Of a stretch of DNA of 64,000 nucleotides, positions 1-12,517 are shown one piece after another. The DNA lies in assembly GCA_905250125.1 (NCBI GenBank), contig CAJNOL010000013.1:409299-473298 (forward strand), written 5' to 3'. The notes under the pieces were generated by a model. The model had not been told where the DNA came from and made no database searches. It saw nothing but the letters and a program-made list of their open reading frames with translations. A program made the position numbers and the translations under genes. Numbering within the stretch: position 1 is the stretch's first letter; every line of letters begins with the position of its first letter. This DNA comes from Rotaria sordida (Eukaryota; Rotifera; Eurotatoria; Philodinida; Philodinidae).

Positions 1-1025
1 AAATTCGTAAATCAGTTGTTGGGTAAGTTATAGATGATTGAATATTTGATTGATCACTAGAAAAAATAAAAGATAAATAAACAATAATGTCATTTGTTTA
101 CTAATCATTATTTACTCAGAATGACGTGGAGAAAGATTTGTATTTTGTGAAACATATATTGTTGGTGTCTAGAGTCATTTCAAATATTAAATAAAAATTT
201 TTCTTTATTCATAAAATTTACCTGTTGTCCTAATAAATTAGTTTCATGAATTGATCGTCGTGATTTAACCATGGATGCAAGAATATCAGCTGTATCATCA
301 ATTAATTGATCTTGTTCATGACGTGTTAATTTAAATGTTGATCGTGCTCGACTATCACGATGGACACCACATGATGAACTTGATCGAATTGTCGGTTTTA
401 AACGAAGTTCAGACAATTTTGGACCTTCTCTTGGCTATGAAAAAAAATTGATATAAAACTAAAGATTTTTCTTAATCATTGTTCCTTTACTGAAAAGTTA
501 TATGAACGCATATGAAAATTTAGTTCTTCACGGCACATTTGTTTTTCAGGACTTGTTGAAGTTGACTAAGAAATAAATATTTTAAATAAATATTAATAGA
601 ATAATCATTAAATTTTACATGAGATTGTTTTTGTTTTTGTTGTAAACCTGGTAAATAACTTGTAGTATCTTTATCCGTATAATAAGAATTATAAAGTGAT
701 AGATGTTCTTTCGTTGTTCCATAATTATATCTCTGAAAGTTATAAGATATTTTTCTTTTTTCTAGTAAAGAATATTTATTGTTCACGTACTGTTTTGAGT
801 GATGTTAAATCACGTGAAGATGAACTCGGATTAAGAACAAAAGCATTTTCACGGCGTTTTACATCAATATAATATTTCCTCAAAGAAAATAAAAATCCAA
901 TATAATTATCTATATTTGCATAAAACATACAAATTTTTTGATGTTTCTTTGATAATAGCATGTGTTAATCGATCCATAAGTGGTATTGTGGTTGTATCCG
1001 TATTATTATGAACTACATGAGCCAT
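1..1025 (-). CDS. Unrecognised multi-exon protein, N-terminal part (runs off left edge)
   Basis: Seven exons join in frame on the minus strand: 1025-931, 878-791, 732-619, 565-491, 434-222, 168-116 and 56-1 (continuing outside). All introns start GT and end AG, are about 50-60 nt long, and phases match at every junction. The start is the ATG at 1025, opening MAHVVHNNTD. About 230 residues are visible. They are polar, Ser/Thr/Arg-rich and probably disordered (for example RSSSSCGVHRDSRARS), with one likely helical stretch around HEQDQLIDDTADILASMV. No signal peptide, membrane segment or known domain was recognised. Reading exon 5 straight into the 56-1 exon would give an immediate stop; the 53-nt exon 168-116 between them restores the frame, which supports the model. 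Function unknown. Confidence 0.6.
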
Positions 1026-2274
1026 AACTATTTCGTTTCTTTCCTTTTTTTTCTTTTACACTCACTCAATCACTGTTGTCAAGTAAGTGTTTACAGATTT
1101 TTTTCGCATAATAAGCTAAATATACGATCGAAATTAATTTTGTATTGCTTTCTCATTTCTTCTTTCCTTCTTTTTTTCTCTTGATTCAATTCAATATAAT
1201 TACCTTCATCTTCTATCGTCTCTATAAATTGTAAGATTTCATAAAGACTGAATTGTTCATTTTCTTTTCTTATACTTCTGTATTTTACCTATAGCAATGA
1301 TTTCTTTCTTTCTGGTTTGTAAGTCCTTCGGTTAACAAAAGAAGAAAAAAAAAGAAAGATTCTTTTTCTTTGTTCTACTTCACTTTGGATTTCAATTGTG
1401 ACGACAGAGTTTGATAATTCTTTTTTTTTTCAGAGTTACGATATATAGTAATAATAATAATAATGTTTTTTTCGTAAAGAAGAAGCTGACACAAGCAAGA
1501 AGAGAGAATATAAAATCAACATAAGATGTTTGTTACCGTAGTTATTGTTGAGAAGTGAAAAAATAATGTTTGATATGTTTTATAGAAACAAAGATTTCTC
1601 AGAATAATTAAAGCTTGTATAAAAAAAACAAATTAGTCACTAAAATTTATCGATTAAAAAATATATGACAAAGTTTTTCGTCGTTCACTAAGAATTTCAA
1701 TTTCGACCTATTGAGTTCAAGTTTTATTTGTCAAACACAGATCTTATTTTGTTTCTTTGTCAACACTTTTAATTACTTCATTCATAAAACAAAAAATCAA
1801 ACTTATTGACAAAACGAAGTTCGTAAATATTCATTAATGATATATTCATACAAGATATTTATCTCATAAATATTTAAAAATAATTTTTTATGTGATTAGA
1901 AAATATTGTTTACAATAAATCGTTTCATAATTGTTGTCTTATCAACAGAAAATTCTGATCGGACATATTTGTTAATGGCAAAACTTGTCAACGTAATTCT
2001 ATGAGAGGCAAAAGTATGAAACTCAGAAATTCTCACTCTTATAAATTTATGGTATATTGTCAGAGGAGTTAAAATAATTTATTTTAAAAAATGCTAAATA
2101 CATTAATTTTTATAGTTGATACATGTACTCTGAAATTTTATTATTCTGAAAATGTTTGTATTTAGAATCCCTATTCTACCAATTTATTAGATCATTGTAC
2201 TAAAAACAACTTCTTTGTATTGTCAGATACATCTTTAATACATAAGTTCTTTTCTCATAATGATTATATATACC
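1026..2274. other. AT-rich non-coding stretch
   Basis: No convincing reading frame on either strand. Contains poly-pyrimidine and poly-purine runs just upstream of the minus-strand gene that starts at 1025, so its proximal part presumably holds that gene's promoter. Nothing else recognised. Confidence 0.5.
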
Positions 2275-3690
2275 ATACACGTCATAGGAAGCGACAAATA
2301 ACATTTTCTTCTTCGTTTCATTAGTCACCTACCATGTTAGTCTGCTATATACATTGATTTAATTATCTAATACGCTTCCGCGCAGACCATCCGTTTTCAC
2401 TCCACGAATTTTGACATATAGTGTTGAGTTGTGCCTAAACTTAGAACTCAATTAGTGCATACTTTTCTATATCCGCCCTATCCTGACTCTGTTAGACCAA
2501 TAATACCATCACCCTACTGCTTGACACCTATAATACCATAATTACCGTTTTCAAAAAATAATGGTGCTAACTGTTTTTTAAATAGCTTTTGATAGGAACA
2601 AGATAGAGAGCTGCGATTTTTATCATTACAAATAGAAAACTCAAACGCAGAAATATGTACTGAAATTTGATTTTGCCAGCACTGAATCGATTAGATTAAT
2701 TCGTGGTGAATATTTTAAAAACTATATTCTGGATCCATTTTTCAGTTGATCTTGATTGTTAATATGATTGATGGATAGGAAAAAATCGCTCTCTTTCAAT
2801 CTACACAAGGTCGACATAGTTAGTTTGTTCCATTCAAGAGTTAAAAGGGTTTTTCTTAAGATCTCTGATTTCGGCTAATTGACCTGAAATCACTCGAAAC
2901 AGTATCTAAATAGGGGTAGGTCGCCATGCTGAGTCAAATCGTGATATTTGTTTTTGGATTCAAAATGATCTGACACTGTTATTTCAGTATTTCTAATGTT
3001 TCACGATCTGCCGCTATGCAGCATAATAAGTTTACGTGTCATAAATACTGAGATAACAGTGTCAGACCATTTCAAATCCAAAAACAAATATTGCCATTCG
3101 AGTTAGCATGGTGAATTACTCCTGTCTAGAGCTCTTTTAGAGTCTTCCAAGGTCAATTTGCTGAAATTTAAGATCTCAGGAAATTCCTTGTAACTCTTGA
3201 ATGAAACGTGCTGGAAATTCTGGATTTACGTACATAGAAAGAGTAGGATTTTTCCTATCGATTGATCATATTACAAATCAAAATCCGAGGAGTATTGGCT
3301 TCAGAATCTCTTTTTTTTCAAAATCTCCACAGACAGCTCATCTGATTAGTCAGCTGTTAACCAATTAGATTTCAATATGCACAACTGATCCAGAATCTTC
3401 TCTCTTGAATGGTAAGAACTCTAGGTCTCTATATTGTTCCTATCAAAAGTTATTCAAAAAACAGTCAGTGTCATTACTTTTTGAAAACGATAATAGCTAG
3501 AATCCACAGTAGAAATCTTAGACTCATAGAATGTTTCGGAAGATTCTAGATAGTTCCTCAATTATCTAAGCACTGTTATTGTTGACACACCTTTTCCCGT
3601 TGCTAGGAAAATGTACCCAGTGATATCTGGCTTTCTTCTTACCACCACCACCACCGGTTGCTAGGACCTGTGGAAGGAGCCGCAAGAATC
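2275..3690. repeat. Dispersed repeat, copy 1 (interrupted by a foldback element)
   Basis: 2275-2500 and about 3510-3690 match, in reverse complement, the two halves of 43690-44180 near the other end of the window. Shared stretches include the segment around GTTGAGTTGTGCCTAAACTT and, on the other side, AGATTCTAGA and GGCTTTC. The 44-kb copy runs straight through where this one carries about 1 kb of extra sequence. No coding capacity seen. Probably a non-autonomous element of unknown class. Confidence 0.65.
2550..3500. mobile_element. Long foldback (inverted-repeat) element
   Basis: Two diverged arms of about 440-450 bp (about 2555-2995 and 3045-3500) are reverse complements around a centre near 3020. 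Matching landmarks include TTTTTTAAATAGCTTTTGAT against its counterpart near 3445, GGATAGGAAAAAATC near 2773 against GATTTTTCCTATCGA near 3247, and TTTGTTTTTGGATT near 2950 against AATCCAAAAACAAA near 3076. No open reading frame. Typical of a MITE or foldback transposon; superfamily not assigned. Confidence 0.7.
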
Positions 3691-3930
3691 TCGATTTAAA
3701 CTTATACTTATCATTTTCTTCGAAAATATACGTAAGAAAGTTCTTATCCTAACTCTCTTTTTAAATTGATCGATTGAGAGAGAGAGAAAAAAAATAAAAT
3801 ATGATTGTATAATTACTTATTTATTTTAGGACAAATATCCGATATGAATATACGTGTTTTTGTCTATGATGATTTTTTGAATTTTTTATGATGTGCGAGA
3901 AAAAGAATAACAAAAAAAAAGTAAGAAAAC

Positions 3931-6900
3931 CTATGGTAACAGTTTATAACAATACAAATAATCATCACGTGAACCAACAATACTATAGTCAAGATAAGAA
4001 ACAGGTGAAGAAAATAGTCCATTGCCATCAACTTGTGTTTCACAAATTATTTCGCCTGTTTGAGTATTTAATATACGTAAACAACCATCTGTTGAACCAA
4101 CAATAACTATTCGACCATTATCATAAACAAACGGTGATGCATAAATCATTGATGGAAATAAACATTTCCATTGTAAAATACCTTCTCGTTCAGTTGAAAG
4201 ATCAATTGCATAAAGATATCGATCATGACAACCAATAAATAGAGTATTATTGAAGAGACAAGGTGAAGAAAATATTGGGCCATTTGTTAAAAATGACCAT
4301 TTCTAAAAAACATTTATCGCAATATTAATGCATATTTAATGTAGTTCATGTGATGTTTCATTCCAACATTAGAATGTCTTTTTATTTTCGTTAATAGATC
4401 TCGAATTGAATACATCGGTTATTATATCAATTATGATAATTAATTTAGTTCTAAGAGCCTTAAAAAAGTTTCAATCGAGTACACTCATTAATATGAAATC
4501 ATTATTATCAATGAGACGAGCATGTGCCGTTATAATATTGATTTGAAATAATGATTAAATTTACAGATAGAAAATGAAAATAATCTTTAAAGAAGCATCA
4601 CTGACAACAGTAGTAAAACTAACTATTTTTGTCATCTATTTCATGACAAATAAAGCACTAATTGTTATCAAAAAATTGCTAATACAGCTAAGAAGGATTA
4701 CCGGAATTTCGAACCAAGGCCAAATTTACTTCATTAATCATTATAAAAAAAAAACTTATTTCTATGAATAATTGTAACTTCCATAGTGCCTAGCAGTATG
4801 CATTTTCTTTAGGACGTAATGCTCTACAGGACGCCAGTGCTGTGCTCAACGTTTTCATGCAAATGCATGCTGCTAAGTAATACGGAGTGTACCATTTATT
4901 TATAGAAATAAGGTCCTTTATAACGACTAATGAAGTAAATTTGAACTCGGTCTGAATAATTATCAGAATTTCGAATCTGATCGAAAGTCTGAGCTAAAAT
5001 CTTCGTCTCTCGGTAATACTGCTAACTGTAAGCATACAAATATTCACAACAGTGTCTAAAAGAAAAATTCTTAAACAAAACTATCATCAAGATGAATTTG
5101 TATAAAATTTGATTAAGACACTAAATGCAACATAGGAAATAATTTTATATTATTTTCTTACAAAAGACAAACGTATGACTCATTTATGATACTCATCTGA
5201 TGTTCGTCTTTCAAATATATGTAGTTATTTAGTTAGCTTTAAGATAAACTATAGGCAAATCTGAATGTCATCATTTAAACTATTTTATAGTTGAAATGCT
5301 CAAATTGAAATCTATTATAAAGTATTAAAGAAATATTTCTGAGTTCGATTGAAACGATGAAATTTCGTATCAAACATTATACTATTTAACTTGAACATGT
5401 GTTATAGAGACAACAGGAATGTGTCGCTTTTTTATAAATAATTTTTTTCAAAATAGCAGAACTTTTTGATTGACCTAAATAGTATACTGTTTTCTCCTTC
5501 GAAAAACTACCAATCTGTACTGCGCTAAGATGTACTATTCTTCTATTTAAAGAAAAATCATTTTCCATATAAAATACTTCATGTGATTCATGTTCTATAA
5601 AAAGAAATAAACAACTTCCTATATCAATCTAGAATTCAGAACTGAGACATCTTTTATAGAGAAGCCCTTAGCAGAAATCTTGCAGGATTAAAATGAGACA
5701 CACAATGTAGCAGTTGTTACTAATCGTAGAGAGATTATTTTCTTCTATCTATTTTGATACACATTTCTTTCCATTCTTTTAATTCATCATCGAGCAATAC
5801 AAAAAGGAAGTATTTCATATATTATAATGAAACGTTATTGGCATACGGTCTGTGATCATATATCAACAACGTCTGCCGCGTCCTCTCGCGCGGAGGAAGG
5901 GTTGCTAGATGTCTCTTACGATGTATGGTAGAGCCCGTCGGGTGAGTTCCGGAACAGACTGAGTTTAAGTCCGAGAATTTTGAATACGGCGAGCTCTTGT
6001 GTGTGGGAAAGGGACCCAATTTCAATCTCTATATTTTAACACTCCTTTGAGATTATGTTTGACAAAATTTACCTGTTGACCATTATCACAATCTAAACAA
6101 TAGAGTTTTTGATCGACACATCCAATTAATAAAAATCTTTCATTCCATATAGCTATCGTAGAAAATATTGGTTTATTCAATGATTGTTTCCATAATAATT
6201 TTCCATCTTTTGATTCAAATGCAAATACATCTCCACCTAATGATGCAACATAAAGTCGAGTATTATCTGTTGATAATTGTGGTGATGATATACAACTACT
6301 ATTTAATCCAAATTTCCAAATACATTTTGAAGATGTTTCCTAACAATACATTTAAAAAAATGGAAATTTCTGCTATCAAAAAATAACAAACAAAAATTAA
6401 TACTTGAATATAAATTGCATGAATAAATTGATCATGAGCACCAAGATAAATCATATCAATTGAACGATGAATACATGGAATTGTTTTAATTAAACCTTGA
6501 CATTGATATGATGAATAAAGTTTCCCATTTGAACATTCAATTATATATAAAATTCCACTGTAATCACCTAACATGTATATTAATAATTGTAAATATTGTA
6601 AGAAAAAAAAAAAAAAATTTACCAATGAGAACAAATTGTCCATTTCTTGAAATGGTTCCACTTGCTTCAATTCTATCATTAGCTTGAAATGACCAGATAA
6701 GTTGACCATTATCAATTTGATAAGCATTAATCAAACCAGCATGTGATCCAATAATTACATATTGTCGATATTCATCAAGTAAAATAATTAATGGAGATGC
6801 ATCAATACATTTCTTCATTGAACATTTCCAATTTAATATAAATTTTTGTGTTGAAAATGTTGATTCTTTTGGAAAAATAGAATATTGACACATAAGATGA

Positions 6901-9900
6901 TTTTTATTATGAAGAAATATTTTTGAACATCTTTGAATTGACCAAATATCATTTAAATTTGATTTCATTATTGTCGTAGATGGTAACGTAGATGAAGAAT
7001 ATTCAATGGATTTTTGTTGTTGGTACTGTTGAGGATTGTCTATATATTCAATTAAATCTCCAAATGTTTTATGTAAAATAAGATCAAATAAATAATTCAC
7101 ATCAATTGATAAATAAAATTGTTTGATTTGTTCAACAAATGTTAAAGCTAATAATGAATTTCCACCATTGAAAATAAAATTTGAATTTTTATCAGGAATT
7201 TTATTTAAAAGATTCTAAAAAATTCAATAAATCATAAAGATAAAAGTGTACAAAAAAAAAATGATTTATTTTTCCTAAACCTGCCATATATTGATTAAAT
7301 TATTTGTTGAAGAATTTTTTATTATATTTAAATAGAGTGTATGCAGTTTTGTACGATCAATTTTTCCATTGGCATTTAATGGTATATTTGATTGTAATGG
7401 AAGAATTATATTTGGTATAAAATGATATGATAAATTTAATTTAAGAAATGAATTAAGTTCATCTATTTGATTTTCGATTTTAAATTTACATAGAAGTATC
7501 AATAGATTTTCATCTTCATTCAAAGTCAAACAAGCACATTCATCAACTAAATTTGATTGAGTTGCAATCTAAGAGAAGATTCTTTTTTTCAGTTAAAAGA
7601 CAAATATAGTTTCATTAATTCTATGTTTTACATCTAATTAATTCTTGTATCAATTCCCGTTTAGTAACTAAAAGTTATCTTGACACGTCGTTTCTCTGGC
7701 TCACTTATTTGAGTTCTTCATACAAACATAGTATCTAACTTCGAAAGATGGACACAGCAATTACTGGTGCACGAGAGATTTTTAAACTTTTTTATTTTTA
7801 AAAGAAGTTTTGGAGAGAGTGATTTTTTGATCAATATCGATTTCCATAGAAACTAACTCTTTAATAGGAACACATAGATGAGATTTTGCTTATTGTAATA
7901 TCTTATTTTGTATAGAATTCAATGATTTACAATAATATTAAATTGAAGCCGTTTCACGACACAAACTACATAAACTAAGGACTGCGCCAAAATCGCTATT
8001 GTACTTTTGTACAGACACAATCCTGGACTTAGGAAAATTTGAACACGGTTTCCAGGAATAGCGGAAAAGTTTGTTTCTATCTAATTACTTCCGACTTTAA
8101 TCAGTCGTCTATTAATGGCTGAGAAAAATGAACGGATATTTTGTGCTGAGACTTTCGTGCTATAGATTAACTATAAAATAACTTAATTACAGTTATCTCA
8201 TGTATTAATGATGATGATGATGATGATGATGATGTTGAAGTTCACACATACTTATCTCCAAATCATAATTGAAACCTATTACACTCTCATGAACCTATAA
8301 AGTTTAGTCCTACAGAATCCATTGCAAAGGTTCAATATAAACTTAACAAAATTTTTATTTTTTAAGATGTATGTAAGTTTCCAGAAAATTAGATCGATTG
8401 AACTCAATCTTCCAGTCATTTGTAAAAATGAAAATTTTTCAGATGAAAGACTTTTATTAATAAAAAATAATATTAATATTTCAAGAATTTCTCTTATTAT
8501 CAATCTTACTTGTTCGATATATTCAAGATTAATCATAATACCAAATCGTTTTTGTGTTAATGTTCTTCTACCAACATAAAATATTTGATCATTTAATTGA
8601 TTATAATAAACAATATCATCAGTTTCAAATATAAATTTTTTTTCCGATGATAATTGTCCAATTTGTGTCCAACGTGTTTGACTTTCTATACTATTAATAA
8701 ATAAATTTCAAATTCTATTTTTTAACAAACATAAATAAAACTCTACCTAATATGATTTGAAAATAATCAGTTTTCAATTGATTATCAACATATGGTTTTA
8801 ATATTAATGATGTTTCATTAAGTGCTTTACCCAATGGAATACCATCTTGTCTTCTATACTATCAATTAGAAATTACTTTTTTTTTTTTGAAAAAAAAATA
8901 TTGAAACGTTACTCAAGATCATTTTCATTCAATATATAATACGATGCCCAACAAGACATTTCAGTTAAACCATATATATTCACTACACGTTTATTTTGTC
9001 TAATCATTTGTTGAATAGTTATATTTGATATATGTGGAAATTTTTCACCTCCAAGTATCAATGTTTTTAATTGCAACATATTACAATGTGTGTTTATTTG
9101 ACGAAAAAAACTAGGTGTCATCTAAAATGATTCGATTGCAATATACAAAAAAAAAAGCATACAAACAATAAAAATCAATACTTGAGCAATTGTACAAAGA
9201 CTTTTATCGAAGATAGATGATATTAATATTGGATTTTGACGAATATCATTTGATAAAATACAAAGACTAGCACCACAATGAATAGCTAGAAATATATCAA
9301 CTAATGATGGATCAAATGTTAAAGGTGTTGAACGAAATAAACAATCATTTGATGTCACATTAAAAATTGATCTTTAAAATATCAATATTCAAATTCAAAA
9401 TCTGTTTAAGATAACAAACTTACTTTAATTGATCAAGATTTGGTAAGATACATGCATGAGAAACAAATATCAATTTTGGAATACCTGTTGAACCTATCAG
9501 AAATAAATTATTTATTTTCAATAAAAATTAGATCATACATAAGATTCAAGTGTTTTCATTATACTTCATACAGATGGAATCGATTCAGTTCGGTTTCAAA
9601 AAAAAAATATGAACCAATCTTATCTTTAATACTTAATTGCTAAAAAGAAACATGCACGGATAGCCGGAATTTCATCAATAAGACTTTTGCTAATGGCAAA
9701 ATTCCACGGATGTGTTGGGGAAGTAGGGTGGGCTTTCGTAAGCTGTCACGAAATAATATTAATATAGGATATATGTGAGAGCTGAAGCTAATATTGTTAG
9801 AATATGTATATCATAGCTAACACTCAGCGTATGTTTGAATATGAGCGAGTTATGTTTTTAATAAGAAAACAAAAGACAAATAAAGCACAACCTAATGTTC

Positions 9901-12273
9901 ATCACGCTATTAGTCTGATTTATTAGACTCGTTGGTAATGTTGTTTCTTCAGTCATCTGCGATCGTAATGTAGCAGCACGAGCTGTGATAGGCATTAATA
10001 GAACAATTCCTATTTGACATGACATATAAAATGTATGGCTACGACATAGACGAACATAACCTATCAATGTAGTCAACAGAAATTCTTGTAATTCATATCT
10101 AATTGACAATGAAATTCCGAAACTTCTCATGTATACACTGATTTTAGTAATCCTTTACCTCCTCCTGTGAGGTCACATTTAACTTATTCATAGAAACTAT
10201 CTATTTGAAGTAGTAAAGCATTGGATCGAGACAGTTCCTAAATACTGTGTAGAGTCTTCAGCAAGTTACAAATTCGTAAAACAATTAAACTTCTTTTCCT
10301 CAATCTTTGGCTTGGATTTATGCGTTGGAGAATAGTGTCTTTTACAAATAAATGAAACAATATTTTATTCGATTTAGTTACACAGACTAATTATTCTGGT
10401 GAGTCTTAAGTTGATTTAGACTACTATGAACATCATCTATTTCCAGAGTAATTTTTGAAAATTTCTTGATTACAGATATGAAAGCAACATTTTTCATGAC
10501 AACTTGGATTGTTTTTTTTTGACCCATTCATAGTGAGTATCATGAAAAATATTTTTTCTCAAATTAATTTATTTGCGATATACACGACCATCATACTAAA
10601 AACTTTATTAGAACTAATAGTCAGTCAAAAAGTATTCCACGATTGTTTTTACATAACTTTTTTTTTCTATAGAAAATAAAAAAATCTGCAGATTTTGTTA
10701 TGACCTTCCATCTGGATGAGGTCTTTACAATAAGAATAGACGTATTCAAATCGATATTAGAACTAATGATTCCATATTATACAAACAAAACGAAGGCTAA
10801 TGATACCAACATGATCCAGGGAATGAAAGAACTGATTTCAATTCGAAAATAACCTCCCTTGCGCGTGTCTAATCATATATCCTTTCCCAAAAGGCATCAT
10901 TTTTCAAAAAAATATTTCGTGATAAGTAGATTTCCAGCTTTATACAGATAACATAACAGCATAACTATGAGAAAAAAATGCAACTTTTATGTCATTCAAC
11001 ATGAATGGATCATTTTGCATATCTACAGAGAAATGACTTATCTCAAATTTAACCATATCAGTGTCATAATCATCATCATCATCATCTGCATAAGTTATTC
11101 CCGTGGTTGAGAATCAACATTAACTCTACTAGATTATCGCCAGGGGATAAGGAGTTAATTTATTAGATTTTTGATATTCGATTAGATTCTCAGCTAACTT
11201 ACAGTTAAGATTTTATTTTCATAAATAATTTTACTGTGAAGAAGAATTCGACTTATGCATACTTTTTATTGATACAGAAGTTTAAAATTTCTTTTTTGTT
11301 CATTTATCATAAGTATTTCAGTAGATTTATGTTATAATAATCATTCAAATGTTGATCTTATGGAAACTATTTTACTTTAATCAATGTTGAAATTTGGAAG
11401 ATCGATTTTGCTTTTTTGTAAAAGTTTATATAAGATACAAGTAGATACAATTTCTGAGTATACTTAATAATCTAATTGAAAAATTAAACATTGTAAATAA
11501 TTTGGTCACTGTTTCAAAATTTCCTTGAATAAATCTATAAGAGTGTATTTATTTTTTCTGAAGACGAGATTTCATCACTCTGTTTTTTTTTAAAGATTCT
11601 AATAAAAATTCTTGTTACCTGATGAAGCAACTACATAAGCAATATCTTTATAACAGCATTCAGTATTGATTTTAAAAAAATCAATTTGTTGATCAAGTAA
11701 AACAATAGATGATACAATAGCATGATTGATTACTTCATCATAAATTTTAGCCTAAATAATCTCATAAAATAAATTACAAAATGATTTTGCAAAAAAAGAA
11801 AGGAAGTTTACTTTATTTTGATGTTGACAAATAAATAATGATGGTTTAAGTTCCTTGATATAATTTTTTAATATATTCTCAGACCAATTAGAATCACAAA
11901 TAAAAAAAGAATTATTTGATCGAAATATTCTAATAGAGAAAATTTATTTAAATTTATTAATTAGAAAAAATTTTAATTTAACCCTAATATAAATGGAATA
12001 GTTAAAAATGTTTCTTCACTATCAATTATAATTAATTGTTCATGAATATTTAAATTTAAAATTTGTTTATAAACCTAAAAAAAGAAAAAATTCTATTAGA
12101 TAAATTCAAATGAATTTATTTACTTCATTTGTAAGTATTGATATTTCCAAATGAGTTAAGATTATTATTGATTCGGAAAGATTATCATTAAAATATTTGA
12201 TAACAACATTTTTATTCATTTTTGATGGCCATCCATTACTTGAAATCCATTCCCAAACTGTCTTGAAAACCAT
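3931..12273 (-). CDS. AASDH: Acyl-CoA synthetase family member 4 / beta-alanine-activating enzyme
   Basis: Fourteen exons join in frame to 975 codons plus stop: 12273-12124, 12074-11983, 11929-11812, 11751-11619, 9493-9424, 9371-9182, 9121-8913, 8853-8747, 8685-8510, 7568-7281, 7214-6623, 6567-6404, 6339-6073, 4302-3931. The N-terminal half is an ANL-type adenylation domain: P-loop SSGSTGIPK (about 163-171), the STPLTFDPSLVDIF core, YGLTE (301-305), and NGKID with the predicted catalytic Lys484. A carrier domain follows (NGGNS, predicted phosphopantetheine Ser531), then a PQQ-type propeller from about 640 to the end (repeated WxF, IGSHD, YAID-like units). Domain order matches animal AASDH (human about 1,100 aa), so this copy is complete but shorter. 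In the family, ATP activates a beta-amino acid that is loaded on the carrier; the physiological acceptor is uncertain. Oddities: GGNS instead of the usual GGDS, and a 2.1-kb intron that splits the P-loop. Confidence 0.93.
4690..4990. repeat. Foldback repeat inside the last AASDH intron
   Basis: The segment containing AATTTACTTCATTAATCATT (about 4725-4744) recurs inverted as AATTTACTTCATTAGTCGTT on the complementary strand near 4905-4940. The arms continue outward through similar sequence around GGAATTTCGAA and its counterpart near 4968. No coding potential. Confidence 0.55.
5640..5990. repeat. Dispersed repeat family B, copy 1 (in AASDH intron)
   Basis: Same-strand similarity to 41640-41960: both contain CAATGTAGC followed by GTTGCTAATCATAG-like sequence, then a CAATAC-AAGGAAGTA block and CACATCAACAA-like sequence near the end. 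Both copies lie in introns of conserved genes (AASDH and UBA2). This copy is locally GC-rich around 5870-5900. An ORF of 67 codons falls inside and is not credited. Confidence 0.6.
7569..8509 (-). other. AASDH intron 9 (941 nt) with a GAT/ATG microsatellite
   Basis: This intron joins the adenylation-domain exon ending EYIEQ to the exon starting IATQSN. It contains a run of about nine TGATGA trinucleotides near 8206-8235. Open frames seen at 8279-8579 on both strands overlap the preceding exon and intron and are shadows. Confidence 0.6.
9494..11618 (-). other. AASDH intron 4 (2.1 kb) splitting the P-loop
   Basis: The 5' splice site follows VVASS plus the first base of a Gly codon; the 3' site resumes with the rest of that codon and STGIPK. 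The minus-strand open frame at 9858-10130 inside it shows no recognisable domain. A short inverted repeat lies at 10490-10555 (TTTTTCATGA and TCATGAAAAA). No other feature seen. Confidence 0.6.
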
Positions 12274-12517
12274 TAGAACTCAAGTGTTCTTCTTCGATTT
12301 AGAAATCAGTCTAGCTTTTCATGATGGTAGCGCTTTTCGTTGATTAGTTAGCTTATTTTATCCAATAAACGCATCCAGAACGATCGAATAGTAAACAAAA
12401 TCGCTGTCATTTCTTTTTCTCTAAAGAACTTGTCGTAATTGGTATCTCATCCGCAATGTGCTATAAATATAAAAGTTTCTTTATCATGCATTCCTTTTTC
12501 TTTCTATATCAACTATC
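12274..12517. promoter_or_regulatory. Shared divergent promoter region of AASDH and PATJ
   Basis: Only 244 bp separate the two divergent start codons. A TATA-like string, TATAAATATAAAAG, lies at 12462-12475, about 43 bp before the plus-strand ATG. No equivalent was seen for the minus strand. The call rests on position and this motif only. Confidence 0.45.

Noticed and set aside
5822-6025. 67-codon minus-strand ORF with a GC-rich middle
   Set aside because: Lies inside a dispersed repeat in an AASDH intron; no protein similarity seen.
9858-10130. 90-codon minus-strand ORF in AASDH intron 4
   Set aside because: Correct splicing of the P-loop skips it and it has no recognisable domain.
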